This document shows positions 10,046 to 21,610 of a DNA stretch of 64,000 nucleotides, piece by piece (position 1 is the first letter of the stretch; every line of letters starts with the position of its first letter). The notes beneath the pieces were generated by a model. It did not search any database. It was not told the origin of the DNA and saw nothing but the letters and a program-made list of their open reading frames with translations. The translations under genes were made by a program, and so were the position numbers. The stretch spans positions 186,001-250,000 of the forward strand of contig JAFEMH010000532.1 in assembly GCA_022495995.1 (NCBI GenBank). The letters run 5' to 3'. The DNA is from Adenophora triphylla var. japonica (Eukaryota > Streptophyta > Magnoliopsida > Asterales > Campanulaceae).

Positions 10046-11616
10046 ATACCAACCTTTCCCGATGGCTTCCCTGAGTACTGGCTTTACACACGACAAGAAA
10101 ATGTCTTTTTGGTCCTGAAGGGGAATGGGCTCCGACAGCTCGTTAAGCTTAGCATTCCAACGCTTATATAATTTTGTAATTGATTCATCGGCCTTCTGGA
10201 TAGTCCCCACTAAATCATCCCGAGTAGTACGCCATTCTAAGTTGCCTCTGTACTTTTCCAAAAAGGTTTCTGTGATCTGGCTCGAAGTAGAGCGGCATTC
10301 TTGTTTCAGGGCCAAAAACCATGTGAGAGCTGGTCCTTTCAAAGTCAAATGAAAGTGGGATGCCATAAAATCGGGCGTGCAGCCCATCGCTCCCATATTC
10401 ATTACATAAGTATCCACATGCGTTTTTGGACAAGCAGTACCATCGAAGTTCATTTTCGGCATCTTGAATTTGTGAGGCAAAGGCGTTACCTGGGCTGGAT
10501 CCACCACTCTGAGACCGCTGGAACCCACAGTCAGTCTGTCTATTTGCTGTTGCATCTGCTTCAATAAGGCCGTTACTTCCGGGGTTAAACACGGAATGCA
10601 GGGGATAGCGGGAGCTACGTCGAAGACGGTATTGGGAAATCGATTTAGGCCCAACGGGCAAAGTGGGCAGTGGGAGACCGAGGGTACCGGGGATACCAAG
10701 ATTCTTGTCCAACAAACTAACAGCTGGGAATTCTGTTCCCGTACATATCATAGCCATTAAACTGCATGCTGGGGTTCTGGAAACTGTATTGCACTGATTG
10801 ACCTCTGATTTGACCAAGAGAAGAGAATCCTGTACTGACACACGGAGCTGAATAGGGGGTAGAACCATAAAGATGTTGAGTAAGGGGAGAACACACTGCG
10901 GGTTGAGAAAAACTCCCTTAGGTCTGAAACTGCTGATACCTCGGAATACTATCTTGGTAAATCTGATTCTCTGAGAGACGGTACTGACCATTCGGCTGCA
11001 CATTATACTGACCACCCTGATAGCCGTCGGGATACAAACTGAACTGAGGTTGGGAGTAACGGCTTGGGCGAGACCCATACTGAACCTGTGGCATCGGGGC
11101 ACTGGGAGTCGGAGAGGAAGTGAGATCAAGGAAATTCACTGGATGACCACCACTCTTGCTAGGACCTTGCTGAGCCATATGGTTATATGCTTGGGAAGAA
11201 GGGGGAGGAAACTTTCCTTGGACACTCATGATCATTCCTGGAGATGGCATTTGCTCGGGGCACGGGACATAGCTTGTGGGAGGAGGCATAGCATTGTAAC
11301 TGAGTGGAGCGGGCTGGACAGGAGAAACGGATCCAATTTCGTTATTGCCCTCTTCAGTAACTTCTTCATAAGAACCATCTTCCCGACGAAGCACTGCAAT
11401 CCCCTTAGCTCTCATGGCCTCGATAAAGCGGTTATGGGCTTCTTCCTCTCGGATTTTGGCATTCTGAGCTGACAGGCGGGCCTCACGCTCCCTGGTCAAA
11501 GCGGCTTCCAGATTCATCCTCAACTCTTATGTAGACAGATCATTCAAGCTTGGCTGACTCAACAGACCCGACCCTCCAGCAAACGGAGCGGAAAACACAT
11601 CTCCATTTCCTGACAT
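10034..11616 (-). pseudogene. Gag, element A
   Basis: Gag is the capsid-forming protein. The start is the ATG at 11616-11614 (MSGNGDVFSAPF...), the first Met in the frame that holds REREARLSAQNAKIREEE. That frame has a TAA at 11527-11529, then a long Pro/Gln/Tyr-rich segment to 10918. After a frameshift near 10640 the core capsid domain follows: FDGTACPKTHVDTYV, LTLKGPALTWFLAL and FLEKYRGNLEW (10699-10034). A second frameshift near 10040 leads into the protease frame. These two shifts are the only indels I can place in gag-pol of A. Confidence 0.8.
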
Positions 11617-12929
11617 GCTTGATTCTGTACTGACTAAAACTTCGGAAATTGTTTGAACTTCTTTGACAACCCGGACCAAACGAGCTCCTGGGACAGATGA
11701 TCGACTCCAACTAGCCGTAGCTGCAGGGATATATGCGGGTTTATAAGGTAAAGAAGGAAAAGGAAGAATTCTGGGAGAGAGAAGGAAATAAAGGACAAAC
11801 TTGCGCAGACAATCTTATTCATCTTCAAGTAGAAATAAATGTCTGAATCCTAAACGCAGTTGGAAAAGGAGAAGCCTTTATACACTATCTACACCTCGGG
11901 GAAGCCTAGGGACGCAACGTTCAAATCAAACTAAATACCTTGTGTTTGAAATACATAATAGGCTATGATACCTAAACAAATCCTAACATCATTATGGAGC
12001 GAAGAGGTTGTCCAAATTTCTGGGGAAATTTGGGCAGCATAACGGGTCTTTTCAAAGGATTTCGAAGAAAAAATCCGGCATGACCTCTCGTCGGTGCATG
12101 TCAGCAATGCGGCATGATCTCTCATTTAGAACACGTCACGAGAGCGACATGTCCCCACGTGAAATCATGTTGTATTGACAACATGCCCAAAAGATGTGAG
12201 GTTTTGGGGAAGGTATAAGGAACTATGATATGTTTCAAAAATGAGTCATTTTGGCGTGATAAAAATGTTGTGTCAAAACCAACTGTGGGTACGGTTTAAG
12301 TGTGGAGCCACCTATAACGCACTAGGGGTTTAGGTTTGATTTCAGGCGCTCAAGCGTAGGCGAATTTCATGGTCGTCCGCGATGCCGTCAATCGCACCCG
12401 AGGGCTCTAAATCTATGTGACGTAGTGTGCGGATGACTATGTTCTTTTATTTGCGAAAAATGATTTTTTTGATTTTATTATTTTTTATTTTTTTTTTATT
12501 TTGAAAAAGGGAAGAAAGGGAAACTACACACACACCCCATAGAGTACAATAAGCGAAAAGCTAATAAATCGATCACAGGGACTGCCCAAGATCATCAACT
12601 GAACCAAGGAAAACCAAGATCCTGCAAACTGGCCACTTTTGTCGCGTGACATAGGACAGATAATGCAAGTTCTGTCGCGTGACAGAAGGGTCCAATTTCC
12701 AGAATTCTAAAGATCACACCATGAACAGCCCCAGCCTCGAAGCTTAAATAGCACAACTCAGCCCCAAGCAAGAGAACAAAAAGGCAGGAAGCAAGGACAA
12801 TCAAACAAAGCACATAAGATGCAAATAATACATATAATGTCTCAAGCAAAGCACATACTAGTGAATGAATTGAATGTTGAATATTCACGAAAGTTTGACC
12901 CACTTTTGAAAACAGGTTTCAAGTCAATG
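11617..12929 (-). other. Element A 5' leader
   Basis: This is untranslated leader between the primer-binding site and the Gag ATG. It holds a T-rich/A-rich tract near 12460-12520 and two copies of the TGTCGCGTGACA motif (about 12640-12680) that also recur in the LTR. No ORF with protein-like composition is seen. Confidence 0.6.
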
Positions 12930-12947
12930 TCCCCAGCAGAGTCGCCA
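12930..12947 (-). other. Primer-binding site, element A
   Basis: The minus strand reads TGGCGACTCTGCTGGGGA one base from the LTR end. Elements B (40127-40144) and C (53253-53270) have the same site with at most one change. Ogre-type elements are reported to prime from tRNA-Arg, and this sequence is of that kind; an exact tRNA match was not checked. Confidence 0.85.
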
Positions 12948-12948
12948 C

Positions 12949-14555
12949 TGAATGTTCGCTCGCCCAAAGAAATAAAAATAAAGGAGTCGCCACGCCGTTT
13001 TTAAGAGGAAACATTGAAAACCTTTTGTAAAGAGAAAATGGGTTCGGGGGTCAGGTTACGTGTTGGGAGAACCGAGAGTTCACCCAACACGCCTCGTCCG
13101 TAGATGAGTCTTTCTAACGTTCAACATTCAATTCATTCAAATGTGTGTGCTAGTGTGTGAGACAATATATATATATGGAATGCAAAGGAGTACTTTGTTT
13201 TATTGCTCAAAAGGAAGAAGAAACAACTTGTGAGCCATTGGCAATGGGAGACCACATCCCATATTACAAAAAGGATTAACAAAACATACAACTAAAATGA
13301 ACCTACTGCAGGGGCCTGTTGTGTCGTGTGACGCAGGACCTGAGAGGTCACTTGTGTCCCGTGATACTACAGATCACCTTGCAGAAGTTTTACATTATTA
13401 AGCAAAAGGGAAGTAGATCTATCTAGTCACTTCAAAATGAATGTGGATATGGAGGATCCACACCCTAATTTGAGTGACAAACAAAAGGAGGGAAAGGAGG
13501 AACAAACTTACAACTGAAAGATGACTCTCTGCAGATAGGTCACTTGTGTCGCATGACACAGGACTTGATAAGTCACTTATGTCGCGTGACATAAGTTGAC
13601 TATCTCCAGGAATCTCACAATTTAAGACCAGAAACTAACAAGGATCAATTCAGATCTATTAAGCACATCAAATCAACTTGGATTAACACAAATTAGCAAC
13701 GAATCACCCAAGGGAGCATGGATATGGGAGATCCACACTCCCTTGAGCACCAAGCAACCAAGGGAGATACGATCACAATATCAATATGCAATTAAACCAA
13801 ACAAAACCAATTAAACAGAGATATGGAAGTTGCCACTTGATAATCTAAAGCAAATGGATCTTGATTATCAAGTGGAGAGAAGAACAATTTAAAATGAACA
13901 AGTAAAATGAGAGAGGAAGGTGAAGAAATTCGTTACCCTTGTAGTCCTCTACTTCTACACCAAATTAGGTGTGGAAGCCTTCAATTCAGCTGCTAGGAGA
14001 TACCAATGGACACCAATTGGCTGCTTCTCTTCAGGACTTCAAAGGGTGTGTGGGTTGTATGAAGGTGGGTTTATGGTTTTGGTGAGGGAAGGATGAAATT
14101 GGGGAGGTTTGGTGTGGTTTGAGGAGAGAGAGGGTTTTCTGTCGTCAATTGGGCAGAGTAACTTTAGGGTATTGGAAAAAGGATCCTGTTATGAGAGGGG
14201 AAGGGTCCAATTTATAGGCCGCATGGATGAGGTCACTTGTGTCGCACGGCCTTTCGTTTCGCTTTTCCATGGTCAATTGTGCCGCACGACCTATCTAGCC
14301 ATGTAACCGTTTTTGGCATAAATAACTGATTCTGGAACCTTCTGTGATAAATCTCAATAGTTCCAAAACTGATAATTCCTGATAGGTCCTTTTGTGTGGA
14401 AAAAATCATTCACAAGTACTTCCTTCATAAGAACTTTAAGATAAGTTTCTGAAAGACTTGGAATTGACCGGGAATTTACTAAAATGCCCCTAGTGCCATT
14501 TTATTACATTAAAAAGCACTTTAAAAGGGTCGTGAATTGGATTGGCGTACTCACA
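12949..14555 (-). repeat. Element A 5' LTR (1607 bp)
   Basis: On the minus strand it starts TGTGAGTACGCC (14555) and ends at the TG/CA next to the primer-binding site. The U3 holds a TATA box (CTATAAATT, 14209-14217). Copies of TTGTGTCGCGTGACA and relatives occur at 13331-13375, 13541-13610, 14231-14251 and 14271-14291. A partial copy of the primer-binding site (TGGCGACTCC) lies inside the LTR at 12983-12992, as in B and C. Confidence 0.9.
14209..14291 (-). promoter_or_regulatory. LTR promoter of element A: TATA box and two upstream palindromic motifs
   Basis: CTATAAATT on the minus strand at 14209-14217 is a good plant TATA box. Directly upstream (higher coordinates) sit GGTCACTTGTGTCGCACGG (14231-14249) and a close copy (14271-14291). 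Their position near the TATA box suggests transcription factor sites, which is an inference. Confidence 0.5.
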
Positions 14556-14565
14556 ACCTCCCCAA

Positions 14566-15734
14566 TTACCTGAGTAGTGGGATGATTATTACTTGATGGA
14601 GGGTCTCTCCTGGCCTATTATACACCAACTCATCTTCTTCTAAGTCATTATTTTCAGCCACTGTTCTGAAATCCTGTGTTGTCTCATATGTTGTCGTTTC
14701 AGAGGCAACACTCGGGGCAATACTTGAATTTGTGGTTGTATTGCTTGAACCAATTTCTGTTCCAGCACGTTGTTCAGCTTCTTTCAGCAATGTCAGAGAC
14801 ATATCTTCGGCTGGTTCACCTGTAGGACTCAAAAAGTCATTAAAAACAATATTTACTGATTCTTGAATAGTCTTTAATCTTATATTATAATCCCGATGAA
14901 CACAATTATTTTGAGAGTAACCAAGAAAGATAGCTTTGTCATTCTTTGAATCAAGTTTTCCTAAATATTCCCGGTAATTAAAAGCATAACATAAACACCC
15001 AAACACGTGAAAATAGTGTACGGTAGGTTTCTTTCCATTTAAAATCTCATAGGGTGTCATAGTTATACCAGGTCTTAAGAAAACTCTATTCGAAGTGTGA
15101 CAAACCGTGTTTAATGCCTCGGCCCAAATACCTCTAGAAATATTTCTGGCAATTAGCATAACACGAGCTATCTCTAGCAAAGTCCTATTTTTTCTTTCAG
15201 CAACACCATTTTATTGTGGTGTTTTGGGTGCTGCAAATTCATGGTGTATCCCTTTTTTACTACAAAAAGTAGAGAAGGAGATGTTTTCAAATTATTTACC
15301 ATGATCTGATCTTATCCGAAAAATAGGTGAACAAAATAAGTTTTTTATTTCGGAAAATAAGTGTTTAAATTTATCAAAAGTTTCAGATTTTTCTCTTAAG
15401 AAATAGACACAAGTGAACCTAGAAAAATCATCTACTATCACATAAATATACCTCTTACATCCCAAGATACCTACTTCAATTGGACCCATCAAGTTCATAT
15501 TTAGAAGCTGAAAACAATATGTTGTTCCTGAGTGTTGTTCACAGTGTTGTTCAACATGGTAAGCAACACGAGTCTGTTTACCTTTTTGGCAGTCACCACA
15601 CATCACAGTGTTTTTGAGATTGAGATTGGGAACAATTTTAACAACACTAAGTTTGACAAGCTTCTCAATATTCCTATAATGTGCATGTCCTAACTTTTGA
15701 TGCCATAAACTGAGTCATCAATTTTTGTCGAGTT
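14566..15734 (-). pseudogene. Copia integrase
   Basis: The core (15606-15292) shows CGDCQKGKQTR (end of the zinc region), then NMNLMGPIEV, YIYVIVDDFSRFTCVYFL with the catalytic Asp, and IRSDHGK with the second Asp. After an interruption near 15290-15180 the second part gives ARNISRGIWAEALNTVCHTSNR, TPYEILNGKKPTVHYFHVFGC, KLDSKNDKAIFLGYS and an acidic Ser/Thr-rich tail. Copia integrases end in this way before RT. The RT itself is missing because element A lies next. The 15607-15734 part is the pre-integrase segment, cut by the solo LTR. Confidence 0.8.
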
Positions 15735-17378
15735 TGTACGTGCCCCAATCTGGGTCGTTAATATCCCGTCGGTCCAATTTAATGATTTATAATCATTTAA
15801 GGGCATTTCGGGCATTATTTAAACAATTTGGATGAGGATAGACTTATTAGGAATAAAAAATGGCCAGTGGCCTCGCTGGAAAGCGTAATTTCCAAGTAAA
15901 AAAGTAAATTTGACTAAATAGAAGCTGCCAAGATGCTTTTCTGCAAAAATCAGGCATGCTGACAATTTTGTCTACGCGGATGAAATTGTCATGTCAAATT
16001 CATCCACGCTGATGAAGTTGTACCCCCGGCTAAACTATAAATTGAGCCTTTCTCCTTCATTTTCAGCAGCAACAAATTCACTGCCTTACTGTTACTCTGC
16101 CAAACTATGCTCCCAAAATAGCCCTAGATACAAAACCAAAAACAAATCCTACACAAAATCATACATAAGCCTTGATACTCCTCAAACCCATACACTAATC
16201 AAAGAAGATAAGGGTGTAACCATTGGCAAACCCTCCTTCACCCTACCTAAATCCTCTTTATTCATGCATCCATTTCATGTCTAAAATGATATAATCTTGT
16301 TGCCTTTTACTTACTTACTCATTGTTCATCCCCTTCCTTATTTTCCTAGGATCTAAGAGGATCTCCTTGGATGATTATCTATAAAAGATCCACATTTTTA
16401 TTATTTATGTCATCTCCCATGTCCCTTTACTTTACAAGTATTTGCTTCCTTGTAAATATCCTTTCCATAGTCTAAGATGCTCACCTTGGAAACATTTCCA
16501 TGGATGAATAACATCTAGAGTCACAATTTGGTCAACCAAAGATGTAATTGATACACTTGAGACTAAATCTCAAGGATGGTCACTTCTTATGACCACCTTA
16601 GAGATCTACTCTAAAAGTTGATACATCTTTGACCTAACTTTATTTTACATGTTAGTCCTTATGATCACTTTACATATTTACTTGCTTACATGTTAATCCC
16701 CCATCCCTTTGCAAATGAAGTGCTTCAGGTCCTAATGTACCCCCATGATGGCTTGATATAGTTGATGATCACTAATCAAGTCTAGGGAGAGAGAGGACAA
16801 GCATGGATGCTAAAAATCAAACATTCTTTGCTTTACTATTTTTCAAGTTACAGAACAGTTTAAACTCTGTAAATCCAGTTAACTTTTTGGAAATTACAGA
16901 GACAAACTGAAAAGCTGTAAAAAAAAGTTAAATTGCAGAGTGATCCATGCGGATGATATTGCACCTCAATTTCATCCACGCGGATGAAATAGTAATCTGC
17001 ATACATTTCCAGTTTTTTCTATTTTTTTCTAGTTGCACCACTGTTTTACACCATTTTTCAGTCCAGTCCAGCAAACTTCTTTTATTTTCCGAAAGTCCTT
17101 TAAGTCAAACCTCTTTTAAAAACACATACACACACATTGTTTTCAAGTTTGGAAGGCTCATCTTACGAGGCATTTCGGGTGAACGCCAAACGTTCTTCCC
17201 GGAGTGTAACGTGACCTCCAAACTCATTTCTCTATTTTTGGGCATTTTCCAAAGTTTTGCCCCTAAACTAAAATGGCATGGTGACTCTGTTTGTTTTTAA
17301 GTCCGCTAAGATTGACCCAATTTCAAAATCGTTTGAAACTCCAAATTGTTGGGTCAAATTGGATCGGGGTATATCACA
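15735..17378 (+). repeat. Solo LTR of a Tat/Ogre-type element (1644 bp)
   Basis: It starts TGTACGTGCCCCAATC and ends ATATCACA, like the LTR of element C (TGTAAGTGCTCCAATT...CATCACA). The TATA region ACTATAAATTGAGCC (16034-16048) is shared with C (51826-51839). Upstream of it are relatives of the C palindrome (CACGCGGATGAA type). The TGGTGACTCTG near 17276 is a decayed form of the internal PBS-like box. The flanks are GAGTT (15730-15734) and AAGTT (17379-17383), a five-base target duplication with one mismatch, so an insertion followed by LTR-LTR recombination is likely. It lies in the opposite orientation to the copia host. Confidence 0.8.
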
Positions 17379-17773
17379 AAGTTGTAGACTTGTTTATTAC
17401 CAACAAGATAGCAATTATCACTCGATCTTATTCATGTCATAACACAAACGTTAGTGTTATCAAAGACTTCACAATTATCCTTATTAAATTTTACCTCCAA
17501 ATCATCATCACATAATTGGTTAATGTTAATTAGATTAGCAATCAATCCATCTACATACAAGACCTTTTTTAAAGGAGGAAAACCGATGACATCTAGTGTT
17601 CCTTTTCCTATTATATTACTCTTGCCACCACCTCCATAGGTTACTGAGCCTTCAAAAATAGGTTGGTATCATTCAAAATGATTTTGCTCCCATCATGTGA
17701 CGTGAACAACCACTATCAAAGTACCAAGCACCTGAAACGTTAGTCCTTAAAGCATTGTAGATAACATTACATT
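17379..17773 (-). pseudogene. Copia protease end / pre-integrase segment
   Basis: Translation on the minus strand gives GKGTLDVIGFPPLKKVLYVD followed by GLIANLININQLCDDD. This is the characteristic copia stretch after protease, where relatives read VLYVEGLKANLLSISQLCD. It directly continues the copia reading order across the solo LTR. Stops occur near 17435, so it is defective. Confidence 0.65.
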
Positions 17774-18890
17774 TCAGAATATTTTTGGGAAACCAAACCT
17801 TTTTTGAAATTCTGTTCTTCTATCCTCTTGTGTTGTCTCGAGCGTTGTCTTGAGAACATGACAACACTTGAGGCAACACTTGTGAACTGGACTTTTTCTT
17901 TTGAAGAATAAAACATTCTGATTTGTTGTGGCCAGTTTTGTGACAATATTCACACTCAAAGGTATGATCAGAAATATTACTAGAAGAACTACCTTTTTCC
18001 TTATCATGTTCTTTTACAAAACTAGTCTTAGTTTCAACATTAAACAAGGTAAAAGTAATATTTTCTAGTGATTCTTGAAACCCAATACCTGTTTTGAGAG
18101 GCTTACTCAATTTAAGTATCTCATCCAGTTTAGAGGTACTTGTGTTGAGCTTCTTGAAGGTTGATTCCGCTAGGTTGAGCTTGGCCTTGAGTTTATCAAG
18201 TTCTGCATCCTTCTATGTGAGTTGTACCTCTAGCCGAGTCAAGGAGTCCTTAAGCTTCTGGTTCTCCTTGGTCAAGAATACCACCATCTTATTCTCCTTT
18301 TTCCATTCTATGAGAAGTGACTCATAGAGGTTTTTTAATTCATCAATGAGCTCGTCATTGCCAAGCTCATCTTCTATTGTATCATCTGTGTTAAAATTCA
18401 CAGAACCATGAAAGCATATATCATTAGAAGAAATTAATGAATCATACCTGTGAAGTGTTGTGTCATGTGTTGTCATGTGCTGGACAACACTTGAGGCAAC
18501 ACATCCTGACAAAGACATAAGTGTTGTGTAAGGTGTTGTCATATATAGGACAACACTTAAGGCAACACATCATGTTGATGACAACTTCTCTACCGTGGCC
18601 AACATAATAACTTGCTCAAGGTTTTCACCTTCTTCAGTTCCTTCCTCCACTTCATCACTAAGAGACACCACATATTTTTGTGGCTTTCTCAATGTGTTTG
18701 TACATTCATTGGCATAGTGACCCCAACTGGGACAAGTGTGACATTGAATGGAGTCAATGTATTTGGGGTCAGATCTGGATTTCTCTGAGGATGCTCTTCT
18801 TAGTGATGTGTCTCTTTGGTTCGGAGGAATGGCTCTCTTGGGAACAAAACTATGCACTTTGGATTGTTGATCCCTAGCTTTAACCTGCAC
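17774..18890 (-). pseudogene. Copia Gag with two zinc knuckles
   Basis: The part at 18890-18570 contains CHTCPSWGHYANEC (CCHC) after a basic region. 18542-18213 is charged with a probable coiled coil (LYESLLIEWKKENKMVVFL). 18110-17820 contains CEYCHKTGHNKSEC, a second CCHC. CCHC fingers bind RNA in Gag. The order and separate frames show at least two frameshifts or stops. GTGTTGT-rich tracts near 18450-18560 and again near 17830-17880 and 15510-15560 encode short Gln/Thr runs. Confidence 0.7.
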
Positions 18891-18892
18891 AT

Positions 18893-19244
18893 TTGATTAT
18901 CGATTTAACCTTACATTCCAAAAAGTTTATGATGATGAGATTTCTAAAAATCTTGAATGGCCATTTTCACATTCAACAAGTGATGAAATTGTTGTTGATT
19001 GGGATAAAACTCCAGTCTATGATGAAGATCCAACATACGACGAAAAACCTAAGGAGTCCATTTGTGTTCTTGATGATCCAACATACGATGAAGAGAGTGA
19101 AGTGCCTAATACTATTAACGGAAACAATTGTGTGAAGGTAAGCTTGTTTAAACATTCAGATTATTGGTTTCATCGAGAAAAGCATGATTCATTTACCTTT
19201 GAAGGCAATCATGGCATCTTAATTCAACATAAATGTAATGTTAG
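18893..19244 (+). pseudogene. Gypsy-like polyprotein fragment with acidic repeats
   Basis: An open plus-strand frame runs from about 18893 into the LTR of element B without a stop. It reads DWDKTPVYDEDPTYDEKP, then DDPTYDEESEVP and KHSDYWFHREKHDSF. Acidic (D/E)PxYDEE repeats of this kind occur in plant gypsy polyproteins between protease and RT, but the assignment is tentative. There is no start codon and it is truncated at 19244 by element B. Confidence 0.35.
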
Positions 19245-21288
19245 TGAAATTACCCGGGATTTCACGCGGGCGGCGCGAAACGCGGTTGTCTTTCGCGGAG
19301 GGTTGGTGTCTGAGACCTCGCTTCATGGGAAGGAAAAAATGAGGAGTCGCCACGCGGTTTTTGTATTTTGAGCCCAAACGTTGAGAAACGGCTTTTGTGA
19401 AAATGGTGTCGTTTTTATTGGTAGCAAAAACATAGGAAAAGGCTTTGAAAATGGGGGTCATTTTTATTGGTAGCAAAAACGAGTAAAAAACTTTTTAGTA
19501 CCAGAGATTGTTAGGTTCGGAGGTCACATTAAGTTTCAGGAAGAGTATATTGAGATCACCTGAAACGCCTCGTATGACGAGTCTTTCTACCTTTCTCGAA
19601 ATTGTGTGTGTGTGTGTGTGTTTTGAAATGGGGGCTTGAATGACAAGCTTAATCTTGGTTTGATTGTCAAACGTTGATTAGGTGATCTTCTGAAAAGACG
19701 AGCGTTTGAATGACAAACGTCAGTTTTGAGATGGAAATGAGCGTTTGCATGGCAAACGTCGATTTGAGTTTGAAATGAGCGTTTGCGTGGCAAACGTCGA
19801 TTTTGAGCTTTTTGAAAAGGAGTTCGAATGACGAACTCCGGTTTTTGAACCGGGCGATTCATTGTTAACGATTTTTACGGGAAAAATACGTATTAAATGA
19901 TTTTGAATGTCAAATAGCGGCTTTTAGTTTGAAAGATGAGCGTTCGGGGGCCAAACATCATTTCGCGCGTTTTGAAAGAGAGTTCGAAGGACGAACTCCG
20001 GTTTTGAATCGGGCATTACATTGTTAACGATTTTTATGGGAAAAATACGTATTAAATGACATGCAATCAACGAATCGGGTTGCGACTCGGACTTTGAAAA
20101 GTAAATACTATCACGATCCAAACGGGTTGGACTTTGTAAATGACAGTATTTAAAGCAGTATCAACGGAATCAAACGATTCGGAATCGTAAATGAAGATCG
20201 ACGAGCCAAATGGCTCGAAGTTGTAAATGATGATCAACGAGCCAAAATGGCTCGGAATTGTAAATGACAGAAAGTAAATGACGATCAACGGATCGATCGA
20301 TCCGGAATGGTAAATGACAGAAAAAGTAAACGGAACGGGGTCGAAACGCCGTTTTAACCCGTGATTACTTCTCTTACGGAAAGAGAAGAGGATCGAGGGG
20401 CTAAAACGTATCGGACCCCGTTAGACGGAGGCGTCTACATTTCAGTAACGGTGTTCGAAACGGTTATAGCGATTGGCGCGTAAACCGAGACGAGACGAGA
20501 GATTAGAGAGAGGGAGTTGTCCCTATGGCTAGGGTCGACTCCTTTGGCTCGGAAGGTGTGTACGGGACACGAAAAGATGTTTGAAACGGTGTTTCGTAGT
20601 GGTGAGGGACGTATTTGATCGAAATATGGAGGTTTCACGTGAATCGAGGCAAAACGGGAGCTCGGGAGGGGTGAAACTGGTGAGGGCCGTGGGGTAGTGA
20701 GTTTTTTTGGGGTAATTTTGTGTTATGAAATGGCTTTGACAGCCCTCCTATTTATAGGTAAAAAATACAGTAAGAGTCCGACCTGAGGACTTAGGCATTT
20801 TCCGAGGGTTTTTTGGTATTTTGGAATTTTGAAGGGCTTCTTTGGCAATTTCGGAAAATGTGCACATGAGTTCTACTAGGACTTTATTTGTATACCAGGG
20901 GTATTTTAGTCTTTTCCCTTTGATTTCTGATTGAAAGGTGATGTGTGGGCTGTGGCATGGCTGCCACATGTCCCATGACTCACCAAATGCGTGGGATTTC
21001 ATTCCCCGGTCCCGGTTTTGTCCCTTTTTTTAAAATAACAGTCCGGAAAATGTCCGAAACGCCCCCGGAAAGTGCCGGAAAGTGCATTTTTCAGGGAAAG
21101 CCATACTTTTACGTGAGATGACACGTGTTAAGTATGCTTCGACGTCGGGATGCACGGGGCAGTCCAGGGACGTCTCGTTAGCATGGCAACGGGGAGTTTA
21201 ACGAGTTCAGTTAACCTGGAGCGGGCCAGTTAACGGATTTCGGTTAACTTTCTGACGGATTTTGACGATCCGGATTTGGGTACTTACA
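19245..21288 (-). repeat. Element B 3' LTR (2044 bp)
   Basis: On the plus strand it opens TGAAATTACCCGG and closes GTACTTACA, giving TGTAAGTACCC as the LTR start on the minus strand. It aligns along its length with 40147-42207, with scattered substitutions and small indels. Features include a TG/GT run near 19600-19620, inverted repeats of the GCGTTTG...CAAACG type (about 19700-19800), repeated CGAGCCAAAATGGCTCG palindromes (20200-20260), a TATA box (CTATTTATAG, 20748-20757) and a PBS-like GGAGTCGCCA (19343-19352). Confidence 0.95.
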
Positions 21289-21302
21289 GTTAGCCCCTCA
21301 GC
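21289..21302 (-). other. Polypurine tract region of element B
   Basis: The minus strand reads TGAGGGGCTAAC just before the 3' LTR start. It corresponds to the GAGGGGCTC of element A. Confidence 0.5.
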
Positions 21303-21409
21303 GACGTCTCCTCCGAAGGAGGTGGGGTCGTTGAAAAAGATAAGGATCCAAATCGGGATGCCTTACTTTGAAAGACACAGGCGGTCGGCTAGGCTGGACC
21401 CTTAGCGAA

Positions 21410-21460
21410 AGGATTCCTACGTATCCCGGAGCGGGAATCAAGCCGATCGTAGTTCGTAGG
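21410..21460 (-). other. Conserved fold-back motif in the 3' UTR of element B
   Basis: This has the same arrangement as 230-276 in element A: ACTACG, GATTCCCGC, CGGGATACGTAGGAATCC on the minus strand. It lies about 120-170 bases from the LTR in both elements. Confidence 0.5.
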
Positions 21461-21549
21461 TGCAAGGGCCGCGCGTGGGGACCTTGACTGAGCGAGCTGT
21501 TTGAGCGTACGAACAGGCGTCGAACGAACGGGACTTGTAACCTTCGAGG

Positions 21550-21610
21550 GCGTGTGGCGCCTCAAACCGGAGTTGCGATGCGCGGCGTGTGGCGCCTCAA
21601 ACCGGAGTTG
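21550..21610. repeat. Short direct repeat in the 3' UTR of element B
   Basis: Two copies of a 26-bp unit (GCGTGTGGCGCCTCAAACCG and following bases) are spaced by nine bases. From here to 22031 a gene-free, degenerate repeat-rich stretch contains GTTCGTGCCTTGG and CGGGCTTA boxes in several copies. Confidence 0.6.

Larger units (their letters stand above)
1..14555 (-). mobile_element. Element A: Tat/Ogre-type Ty3/gypsy LTR retrotransposon
   Basis: The right end (12949-14555) is a full 5' LTR on the minus strand, and the first 94 bases of the window repeat the outer end of that LTR, so the left LTR is cut by the window edge. Between them, on the minus strand, lie a primer-binding site, gag, protease, a G-patch-like segment, reverse transcriptase, two RNase H domains and integrase, then a plant mobile domain gene on the plus strand. 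The second RNase H and the space between pol and the 3' LTR with an antisense ORF are hallmarks of the Tat lineage (Ogre and relatives). Pol is one frame with several stop codons, so the copy is defective. It probably inserted into the copia element on its right: predicted target duplication is the five bases at 14556-14560, to be found left of this window. Confidence 0.9.
14556..18890 (-). mobile_element. Ty1/copia retrotransposon remnant
   Basis: Minus-strand coding parts appear in copia order (gag, protease region, integrase), but RT, RNase H and both LTRs are absent. It is truncated at 14556 by the LTR of element A and is split by a solo LTR. Gag with two CCHC knuckles and an integrase with the copia-type GYS...RVYN-like end identify the superfamily. 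Confidence 0.8.

Noticed and set aside
10215..11129. 304-codon minus-strand open frame overlapping Gag of A
   Set aside because: The Gag frames on the same strand carry the capsid motifs and Pro/Gln-rich domain; this frame has no known motif.
19240..19244. GTTAG as a target duplication for element B
   Set aside because: The bases after the right LTR are AGCCC, so there is no match.
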